Source: Carallia brachiata
Taxonomy: Eukaryota > Streptophyta > Magnoliopsida > Malpighiales > Rhizophoraceae
NCBI GenBank assembly: GCA_021464245.1
Contig: JADCRB010000072.1
Location: 124,001-188,000 of the forward strand
Length of the DNA stretch: 64,000 nucleotides
Direction of reading: 5' to 3'
Shown here: piece by piece, positions 11,572 through 19,489 of the stretch
How the letters are laid out: every line of letters begins with the position of its first letter
How positions within the stretch are numbered: the first letter of the stretch is position 1
The notes under the pieces: generated by a model
What the model was told of the DNA's origin: nothing
What the model saw: the letters and a program-made list of their open reading frames with translations, nothing else
The model's database searches: none
Translations under genes and position numbers: made by a program

Positions 11572-14342
11572 GTCAGAATTTGCTCAGTGTTGGCCAATTG
11601 TTAGAAAAGAATTACTCCTTAGAGTTTAAGGATAAGTCATGTACTATATATGATTCAAATGGGTTTGAGCTTGTTAATGTGCCCATGGAAAGAAAAAGCT
11701 TCCAAATGAACTTAAACCAGGTTGAAGGCCAAGCAATGCCAGCTGCCTTGAGTGCTAAATCATTATGGCACAAAAGGCTTGGACACATACATGATGCAGG
11801 TTTACTCAAACTGCAAAAGAAACAAATGATACATGGCTTGCCTGAAATTGAAGAAGGAGGAGATATATGTAAAGCATGTTTGCAAGGTAAGCAAACCAGG
11901 CTTCCTTTTACAACTGATCAAGCATGGAGGAGTCAAGAGAAGTTGGAGCTCATTCACAGTGATTTGTGTGGACCAATGAGTTCAGATTCACTGAATGAAA
12001 GCAAGTATTTCATGACCTTCATTGATGACTTCACAAGATACAGCTGGATTTATTTCCTGAAGCAGAAGTCAGAAGCTGTAGAGAAGTTCAATGAGTTCAA
12101 AGCTTTGGTAGAAAACCAATCTGGCTGCAAGATAAAAGCAATTAGAACTGACAATGGGGCTGAATACACTTCAGCCACATTCAAAGACATCTGTGCAAGG
12201 GCAGGAATACAGCAGCAACTAACAGCTCCATACACACCTCAGCAGAATGGGGTGAGTGAGAGAAAGAATAGGACCATTCAAGAGATGGTCAGATGTTTAT
12301 TGTTTGAGAAAAATATGCCAAAAAGTTTTTGGGCTGAAGCAGCAGCTACTTCAGTGTATCTGTTGAATAGATTGCCTACAAGGGTGTTGAAAGATAAGAC
12401 TCCATATGAAGCTTGGCATGGATACAGACCTTCAGCAAGTCACTTAAAGGTATTTGGGTGTGTGTGCTATGCTTTAGTACCAGAAAGTAAAAGAAGCAAG
12501 CTGGATTTCAAGACAGAAACCTGTGTGCTTGTTGGATACACCAGCACTGACCAAAATTACAGAATTTACAATCCTCTCACTGGTAAGCTCAAAACCAGCA
12601 GAGAATTGAAGTTCTGTGAAAATGAAAGCTGGAATTGGAAAAAAGCTGAAGTGGAAGTAGATAAGGAGCAGATAGTTCAAAATTCACCACTTCCAGCACA
12701 ATTTGAATATGATCTTGATGAAAGCTCAGATGAAGATGCACCAGTCAGAGGCACAAGACCTTTGAGTGATATTTATGAAAGAAGCTATGTAGCTGCTCTT
12801 GAACCAGTTGACTTTGAAGAAGCATGTAGAAACAACAACTGGAAAAAAGCTATGATTGAAGAGATGGAGGCCATAGAGAAGAATGGCACTTGGATTCTTG
12901 TTGATAAACCAGCAGACAAGAAGATAATTGGAGTAAAATGGGTTTTTAGAACTAAATTGAATCCAAATGGCTCTGTTAACAGACACAAAGCCAGGCTGGT
13001 AGCAAAGGGCTACACTCAGCAACCAGGAGTTGATTATGCAGAGACCTTTGCACCAGTGGCAAGGCTTGATACAATCAAACTGCTCCTAGCCTATGCTGCA
13101 CAGAAAGGTTGGACTGTGCATCAGCTTGATGTAAAGTCTGCATTCTTAAATGGGGAGCTAAATGAAGAAGTGTTCATAGAGCAGCCACAAGGTTTTCAGA
13201 AGAAGGGCCAAGAAGACAAAGTGTATCTATTGAAGAAAGCCTTGTATGGGCTTAAGCAAGCACCAAGGGCATGGTACACAAAGATAAATGAGCACTTGCT
13301 GAAGCTATCTTTTGCAAGAAGCAAAAATGAATCCACACTGTATGTAAAAGAGCAGATGGGTGAGATTCTTGTTGTATCAATCTATGTAGATGATCTGCTG
13401 GTGATTGGAAGCAAGGACCAGCAAGTGATGCAGTTCAAAGAGGAAATGAAGTCTGTTTTTGAAATGACAGATTTGGGCCCTATGACCTTCTTTCTTGGAC
13501 TGGAAATTAATCAAACCAGTCAAGGGATATTCATAGGCCAAAAAAAGTATGCAGAAGAAGTTCTAAAGAAGTTCCAAATGGAAACAAGTAAAGCTGCAAG
13601 TACTCCTTTTTCAGTTGGGATGAAATTGCAGAAGCATGATGGTGCAGAAAAGATTGATGCAAGAAGATTCAGAAGTTTGGTGGGGTGTCTGCTTTACTTA
13701 ACAGCATCCAGACCAGACATAATGCAAGCTGTCAGTCTACTTTCAAGATACATGCATGACCCCAGTGAAACTCATATGACTGCAGCAAAGAGAATATTAA
13801 GATATATCAGAGGTACAACAAACTTAGGAGTCTTGTTTGGAAAATCAGAGAAACTACAGCTGTCAGGATATGCAGACAGTGACTGGGGAGGCTCCTTAGA
13901 TGACATGAGAAGCACTTCAGGCTACATTTTCACTTTGGGGTCAGGTTTTTTCAGCTGGAGCTCAAGAAAACAATCTGTGGTAGCTCAGTCCACAGCTGAA
14001 GCTGAGTATTTAGCTGCAGTAGCAGCTGTGAACCAAGCTTTATGGCTCAGAAAGTTGCTGACAGATTTGAAAGAGGAGCAAATGGATGCCACACCTGTGT
14101 ACTGTGACAACCAGGCCACCATAGCTATCTCTAAAAATCCTGTTTTACATGGAAGAACTAAACATTTCTTGATTAAGTTACACTTCATCAGAGAAGTGCA
14201 AGAGAGCAATGAAATCAAGTTGGTCTATTGTCCAACTGAAGAGCAAGTGGCAGATGTTTTGACCAAGCCATTGCAGAAAGGCAGATTTTTAACCTTAAGA
14301 AACATGCTTGGGGTGCAGTCCATCAACCCCAAGGAGGAGTGA
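11559..14342 (+). CDS. Copia Pol: integrase, reverse transcriptase, RNase H
   Basis: Continuation of the polyprotein in the +1 frame; there is no real ATG at its beginning, so it is a displaced frame, not a separate gene. Visible in order: a GAG-pre-integrase HHCC region (WHKRLGHIHDAGL ... CKACLQGKQ), integrase core with DLCGP, FIDDFTRYSW, RTDNGAEY and the acidic NGVSERKNR, then Copia reverse transcriptase (ARLVAKGYTQQ, LDVKSAFLNGEL, YVDDLLVIG) and RNase H (YADSDWGG, STAEAEYLA). The TGA stop at 14340-14342 is formed by the first three bases of the 3' LTR. No internal stops. Confidence 0.93.
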   Translation, partial: VPEISQNLLSVGQLLEKNYSLEFKDKSCTIYDSNGFELVNVPMERKSFQMNLNQVEGQAMPAALSAKSLWHKRLGHIHDAGLLKLQKKQMIHGLPEIEEGGDICKACLQGKQTRLPFTTDQAWRSQEKLELIHSDLCGPMSSDSLNESKYFMTFIDDFTRYSWIYFLKQKSEAVEKFNEFKALVENQSGCKIKAIRTDNGAEYTSATFKDICARAGIQQQLTAPYTPQQNGVSERKNRTIQEMVRCLLFEKNMPKSFWAEAAATSVYLLNRLPTRVLKDKTPYEAWHGYRPSASHLKVFGCVCYALVPESKRSKLDFKTETCVLVGYTSTDQNYRIYNPLTGKLKTSRELKFCENESWNWKKAEVEVDKEQIVQNSPLPAQFEYDLDESSDEDAPVRGTRPLSDIYERSYVAALEPVDFEEACRNNNWKKAMIEEMEAIEKNGTWILVDKPADKKIIGVKWVFRTKLNPNGSVNRHKARLVAKGYTQQPGVDYAETFAPVARLDTIKLLLAYAAQKGWTVHQLDVKSAFLNGELNEEVFIEQPQGFQKKGQEDKVYLLKKALYGLKQAPRAWYTKINEHLLKLSFARSKNESTLYVKEQMGEILVVSIYVDDLLVIGSKDQQVMQFKEEMKSVFEMTDLGPMTFFLGLEINQTSQGIFIGQKKYAEEVLKKFQMETSKAASTPFSVGMKLQKHDGAEKIDARRFRSLVGCLLYLTASRPDIMQAVSLLSRYMHDPSETHMTAAKRILRYIRGTTNLGVLFGKSEKLQLSGYADSDWGGSLDDMRSTSGYIFTLGSGFFSWSSRKQSVVAQSTAEAEYLAAVAAVNQALWLRKLLTDLKEEQMDATPVYCDNQATIAISKNPVLHGRTKHFLIKLHFIREVQESNEIKLVYCPTEEQVADVLTKPLQKGRFLTLRNMLGVQSINPKEE
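14331..14339 (+). other. Polypurine tract of Copia element
   Basis: AAGGAGGAG directly abuts the 3' LTR start at 14340, the expected position for the plus-strand primer. Confidence 0.85.
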
Positions 14343-14781
14343 AGTTGCAGTTGGTGTTGTTGCTCTGCTACCCGAGAAAGAAGAAGAATTTTTTGAAGGC
14401 CACAAATTACCGTTAAGTTGGTTAACTTTGGGGGCTGCTGTAGTGCTTTGGACCCTTAGTTAATTTACTTAACAAATGTCTCAATGATCAAGGCCATATG
14501 TATTATAATTATAGCTTTCTCTTTAATTTATGTAATGATGTAATCAAGCTTTCAGTTAGCTTGTCAAGCTGTCAATTTCAAATTTGTATTTTGAAGTTTG
14601 AATTTTGTAATTATGCTTATATGTTCAATGACAGCAGATGGAAGATGTTATGCTGGAAAATTCTTCTCTCTATTAAGCTCTATCTTCCATTCTCTTCAAT
14701 TAAAGCTTCTTTTGAAGCTTGATACAAAAATTGATCCAAGAACTGATCCAAAAACAAAACTAGAATAGCAACTGATCAACA
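14340..14781 (+). repeat. Copia 3' LTR
   Basis: 442 bp, TGAAGTTGCAG ... GATCAACA, followed directly by the TCTAC target duplication. Nearly identical to the 5' LTR. Confidence 0.95.
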
Positions 14782-15798
14782 TCTACAACCAAATGCATCC
14801 AGTATTTACGATCTTATCCTGAATGGCCTGGAGGTTTTCAAATTGAGTGACCCTAGTGACAACCTTGCCAACCTTGCCAGAAAGAATCCTGAGACATCTG
14901 TCCCTGCTCCTCCTCATAGTACTCCGACACCTCTATCACCAGCAACTGGCGTATCCAACACTAAGAAACTATTGCTCATTGCAATTGGCTCTAGTCTAGC
15001 TGGTTTGCTGATTGTGCTTTCAATAGTGTGCTGCATAGCAATCAAGCAACGAAGAAAAAGTAAGCAGCATGGCTTTTCTTATGATCAGCCATTGATGTGT
15101 TGCTGGTGGTCGGACCATTACAAAGGAAAGTCCGCCAGATCAAAAGCCTCCTCACTGCCAGAGGACCTATGCCGCTACTTTTCAGTATACGAGATTAGTG
15201 CTGCAACAAACAAGTTCCATGAGGACTTGGTCATTGGCAAAGGCGGCTTTGGAAAAGTCTATCGAGGCGAGATTGATAGTGGAGCTACAGTTGTTGCCAT
15301 CAAGCGCCTGAATCCAGAGTATGGACAGAGTCAACATGAATTTGAGACCGAAATCAAGATGTTATCCCAGCTCCGCCATGTCCATCTTGTCTCTTTGATT
15401 GGATATTGCCATGACAGAGGTGAAATGATCCTTGTGTATGAATACATGAGTAATGGGACTCTTCAAGAACATTTGTATGGTGCACACAAAGATCCCCTTC
15501 CGTGGAAGCAAAGGCTTGAGATATGCATTGGTGCGGCCAGCGGGCTGCACTATCTGCATAGGGATGCAATGCGCCCAATTATTCATCGTGATATCAAGAC
15601 AAGTAATATTTTATTAGATGAAAACTGGGTTGCCAAAGTTTCTGATTTTGGATTGTCCAAATTTGGTAAAGATAATAGAGGAGTTAGTACGCTGGTGAAG
15701 GGTACTCCAGGGTACTTAGATCCTGATTATGCACATCTGCAGCAATTGACAGAAAAATCTGATGTGTACTCATTTGGTGTGGTGCTGCTTGAAGTATT

Positions 15799-15934
15799 TG
15801 TTGAAGCATGTTGCTGCCATTTTGCATTCCAAGCAGTGCAGGTGGCTGTTTTTGTTGCTGTCAGTTATGACAGTTGAAGAATCTGCTGTACAGATCATTT
15901 TTAGAGTGTAAAACTACTTTAATTTGAATGTATT
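15799..15934 (+). repeat. 136-bp extra copy of the LTR start
   Basis: Duplicates the first 136 bases after 15935, so the LTR start TGTTGAAGC appears twice in a row. Both junctions read GTATTTGT, a word also present inside the LTR, so the duplication probably used this 8-base match. Confidence 0.9.
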
Positions 15935-16452
15935 TGTTGAAGCATGTTGCTGCCATTTTGCATTCCAAACACTGCAGGTGGCTGTTTTTGTTGCTGTCAG
16001 TTATGACAGTTGAAGAATCTGCTGTACAGATCATTTTTAGAGTGTAAAACTACTTTAATTTGAATGTATTTGTCTTTGGAGGTTGATTCAGTTATTGACT
16101 GATATGTTGTCATATTTGCAGTTAATGATTATTCTAGAAGCTAAGTTCAAATTCTGAATTTGAATTTTGTAAAAAGGCTCCAACTACAACAGTTATGTGT
16201 ACTGCTCTTGTAAATCACCTCTATATATAGGAGGTTTATGATCAATGGAAGTTGAGAGAGAAAGAGGTCAGTTTGTACCTCAAATGTGTGCCTCTCCCTT
16301 GCTGGAATTTCTCTCCAGCAAGCTCTTTTGTTTCTGCTGCAAACACCAAACCAGAGACTTTGTCTCTCCTGCAATTTCCAGCAAGCATTGAAGCCATGTT
16401 CTGCAACTTTCAGCTTGATTTCCCACTACCAAGCTTCCCACAAAAACCAACA
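15935..16452 (+). repeat. 5' LTR of non-autonomous element
   Basis: 518 bp, TGTTGAAGC ... AACCAACA, same length as the 3' LTR. A TATA-like CACCTCTATATATAGGAGG lies near 16217-16235. Confidence 0.92.
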
Positions 16453-16454
16453 AA

Positions 16455-16466
16455 TGGTATCAGAGC
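16455..16466 (+). other. Primer-binding site, initiator Met-tRNA type
   Basis: TGGTATCAGAGC three bases downstream of the 5' LTR end. Confidence 0.9.
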
Positions 16467-17177
16467 AGGAAGATCCTCTTGAGACCTGTAATGAGTGAGA
16501 GAAAGAGAGAGAGTTATAACTTAAAAAAAAGTGGAAAAACCAGAGAGTTGTCCTACTCAAACCAAAAACAAATCACATGGCTTTTAAGCCATTTCTCTAG
16601 CATGAAACCTCTCTTTTCTCCTTTTTTTCTTGTTTGCTATTGTTCTTTTCTCTGATTGCAGCAAAATCAAAACCTGAAACTCCCAAGTTTTCAGGTCTAA
16701 AACAACAAAATCCTTTCCTGCAACTTCCAATTTCAGCATTGTCCTGTTAGTTGCAGTTTGTGTAGAGGCATCATAGGCCTCATCTTTCAAAAGCTTGAGG
16801 AAAGCCTTTTGTTTTTCAGCAAGTTGCATCCTTTCTGGAGCATATGAAGACCCTCCATTGTGAGTTCAAGGAGGAGAAAAAGAATGAACTCAGCTTTAAG
16901 ACCTCCATGGCTTCAGGAGGAGAAATAATGAAGCACAAAAACCTTTGAAGACTGGTTTCTTAACCAGCAAACTTGAAAGCTCCATGTGAGCTAAAAACAT
17001 TTGAAAGCTGGCTTCAAAAACCAGCAATTTGAAGGCTCTAGAAGAGCCAAATACAATTGAAGAGTGGTTTTCAAAAAAATTAGAAAATTTGAAGACTCCA
17101 TGTCAACCAATCATCCTTGAAGACTGATTCCAAACTAGAAAGTTTGAAGCATGCAAAATTACAGCACCAAGGAGGAG
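16467..17177 (+). other. Non-coding internal region of the element
   Basis: No gag or pol similarity. From about 16940 to 17150 it holds imperfect short repeats (tttgaa followed by agactgg, agctggc, agtggtt, agactga variants), and it ends in the polypurine tract AAGGAGGAG at 17169-17177 before the 3' LTR. Confidence 0.8.
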
Positions 17178-17695
17178 TGTTGAAGCATGTTGCTGCCATT
17201 TTGCATTCCAAGCACTGCAGGTGGCTGTTTTTGTTGCTGTCAGTTATGACAGTTGAAGAATCTGCTGTACAGATCATTTTTAGAGTGTAAAACTACTTTA
17301 ATTTGAATGTATTTGTCTTTGGAGGTTGATTCAGTCATTGACTGATATGTTGTCATATTTGCAGTTAATGATTATTCTAGAAGCTAAGTTCAAATTCTGA
17401 ATTTGAATTTTGTAAAAAGGCTCCAACTACAACAGCTATGTGTACTGCTTATGTAAATCACCTCTATATATAGGAGGTTTATGATCAATGGAAGTTGAGA
17501 GAGAAAGAGGTCAGATTGTACCTCAAATGTGTGTCTCTCCCTTGCTGGAACTTCTCTCCAGCAAACTCTTTTGTTTCTGCTGCAAACACCAAACCAGAGA
17601 CTTTGTCTCTCCTGCAATTTCCAGCAAGCATTGAAGCCATGTTCTGCAACTTTCAGCTTGATTTCCCACTACCAAGCTTCCCACAAAAACCAACA
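17178..17695 (+). repeat. 3' LTR of non-autonomous element
   Basis: 518 bp, TGTTGAAGC ... AACCAACA, followed by the GTATT target duplication. About nine substitutions relative to the 5' LTR by eye. Confidence 0.92.
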
Positions 17696-17707
17696 GTATT
17701 GTGTGCT

Positions 17708-17710
17708 TGA
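17708..17710 (+). other. Nonsense codon in CrRLK1L copy 1
   Basis: In the receptor frame the codons after the insertion read Leu-Cys-Ala-stop-Lys-Pro-Leu. Family members usually have Arg after LCA, so a CGA to TGA change is the simplest explanation, which is the typical outcome of deamination at a methylated CpG. Confidence 0.75.
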
Positions 17711-18189
17711 AAGCCTCTTAACCTAAAGTTGCCCGAGGAGGAACAATGGATTCTAGCAAATTGGGCGAAAAAATGCATCAAGAATGGCGCAATTTATCAG
17801 ATAATTGATCCTGTTCTTGAGGGGAAGATTGCTCAAGAGTGCTTTGACAAGTTTGTGGAGCTCGTAGAAATGGGCGGCGCGACAAGGGGATTCAAAGGCC
17901 AACCATGCTTGATGTGATGGAGACGCTTAAGTTTGCATTAGAGCTGCAGGAAGCTGCAGATGCTAAAAAGCTGGAAAAGGATCAAGGTGTTGAAAATGTG
18001 CATCAAGAGATATCATACAATGTTCCTCGATACACCAACGTTATTGGTAGTTCTGAGTCGGAATTTTCGGGCAACACTAGCAAGTTAAGTATTTTGGATA
18101 CTAGTACTTCTGGATGGAGCTTTGGTCTTGAATCTAGTAGCATCACAACCTGTCAGACCCTTTCTGAAACCACTAATACTGCAGCTTAA

Positions 18190-19489
18190 TCAGTTCATGT
18201 AGAAAGTAGTTACAGGTTCCATCTCTTGTAATTGTAATAATATTGTTGGTTTTGGTAAAGTTAATTGCGATGCACCTAATCACAACTATCTCTCTTCCAT
18301 GAAAAGAGTCCAATTTTAAAAGATGCTATTGTATTTTCCAGCGTTGTAATTCCATGAAAAAGTGTATGAAATCCCAATAATTCCATTTTAATTTGCAAAG
18401 CGTTTGCGGTCAGGAGAGTTCCCGCTTTTTTTTTTTTTTTTTATCGTATATTATTAAAAACTGATGTCCTAAACCTTAAAATCAGAAATCGTAGATAAAG
18501 AATGAAATTGCATGATCCTGTTCTCATGTAAGGATAGATATGAAACCTCGAAGTTGATTTGTCTATTAGCAACATAGTAATCATTATGGTCTATTTTTAC
18601 TGGATTCAACTTACTTTAATATACAGGCCAAGCCTTACGGCCACCCCATATCCCATATGGAACAGGAACAAATGGAGAAGAAAGGTTTTGTCCTTTAGAC
18701 GTGATTTGAGTATGGTTTTTGACAAGTTTTCCTGTTAATGATCTAATCTGTATTTGTAGATATTTAAACGTGATGTGATGCCAATCCACTTCCTTGCAAT
18801 ATTATCCAGAAAATTTAAAATTTAGGTTGGCCAGGTTTGCCTGTTCTGTAGTGCTAAATATCACCGGGGCTGTTCCGTTCATGAGCAGCTTCTTATGCTG
18901 CAGGACATGTTCCAGCAACGTCGAAAGTTTTGGGCTTTACGGAAACGGAAAAGATAGGTGGCCTACTTGACTAAATAATTTTCAAATTGGTATTTTGTGT
19001 AATTAAAAATATATTTTATGCAACAATAATAATAAAATATAATATAAAAAATATTATTATTTTTTATAATTTATATTTTTTAGTTGTAATTACATAAAAT
19101 ATGAATTTCGTTATATAAATTAAATACTATTTATATACTGTTTAGCTACAGCATTTGGCTAGCTAACGGTGTCTTTTGATAGTTACCTAAAAAGCAAGTC
19201 AAGGCCTTTTTTTTGTCCAAAGGTGCCTTTTTATCAGCCAATAATTGCTTACCTTGTTGGTTCTTCCAGTCGTACAGTGGACCAAAATGACCAAGATTTC
19301 TGAAATCCCAACCTGAATGCAAAGAGCTATTCCCACTGATCTTAGAAGAAATTAATTTTGTTTTTGTTCACCACATAGCATAAAATTATTTACCATCGGA
19401 GTCACTATTGATACTCAGTTCACCTTCCTAATAATCCCAACAACTAAAAGTTCCTGCCCAACTGGTTGCAGATCAGCTTGTCTTTCTCA
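18190..19489. other. Intergenic region between CrRLK1L copies 1 and 2
   Basis: Begins with the probable 3' UTR of copy 1 and contains a long T run near 18430. The last few hundred bases are the presumed promoter and leader of copy 2. No gene seen. Confidence 0.6.
18985..19140. repeat. AT-rich palindromic MITE-like sequence (copy upstream of CrRLK1L 2)
   Basis: Shares word order with 7810-7985: ttttatgcaacaataataat on the left, then ataaaatat and a terminal attaaatactattta. It lies about 350 bp upstream of the ATG at 19490, as the other copy lies about 260 bp upstream of its gene. Confidence 0.4.

Larger units (their letters stand above)
9814..14781 (+). mobile_element. Near full-length Copia LTR retrotransposon
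   Basis: A 4968-bp element with TG...CA ends and a perfect 5-bp target duplication TCTAC (9809-9813 and 14782-14786), inserted at the end of the receptor's malectin region. It has two LTRs of 443 and 442 bp, a primer-binding site matching initiator Met-tRNA, gag, protease, integrase, reverse transcriptase and RNase H in Copia order, and a polypurine tract. The LTRs differ by about one substitution and one single-base indel, so insertion is very recent. A one-base frame lesion between gag-protease and the remainder of pol (near 11554-11558) makes this copy probably non-autonomous. Confidence 0.97.
15799..17695 (+). mobile_element. Non-autonomous LTR element (LARD/TRIM-like) in the kinase region
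   Basis: A 1897-bp insertion with TG...CA ends and a perfect 5-bp target duplication GTATT (15794-15798 and 17696-17700), placed after the LLEV motif in the C-lobe of the receptor kinase. It has two 518-bp LTRs (15935-16452 and 17178-17695) differing at about nine positions, an initiator Met-tRNA primer-binding site, a polypurine tract and only 725 bp between LTRs with no gag or pol. It needs proteins from another element. A partial LTR duplication sits at its left end. LTR divergence makes it older than the Copia at 9.8 kb. Confidence 0.93.
8245..18189 (+). pseudogene. CrRLK1L (FERONIA-type) receptor kinase copy 1, split by three LTR elements
   Basis: Coding segments are 8245-8814, 9187-9813, 14782-15798 and 17696-18189, with one copy of each target duplication to be discounted. 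Together they cover a signal peptide (hydrophobic FLFVLLSLLLH), a two-part malectin-like ectodomain, a Pro/Ser/Thr-rich juxtamembrane stretch, a transmembrane segment (LLLIAIGSSLAGLLIVLSIV) and a kinase domain with GKGGFGKVY, VAIKRL, IIHRDIKTSN and SDFGLS. Known FERONIA relatives sense cell-wall state and RALF peptides at the plasma membrane. The frame is preserved across the first two insertion sites. After the third there is an in-frame TGA at 17708-17710 and a frame change near 17870-17880, so no full receptor is possible. The C-terminal tail runs to a stop at 18187-18189. Confidence 0.93.

Noticed and set aside
8815..17695. The LTR insertions in CrRLK1L copy 1 as functional introns
   Set aside because: The family is intronless, the insertions have retroelement ends and target duplications, not splice sites, and the gene has separate nonsense and frameshift lesions.
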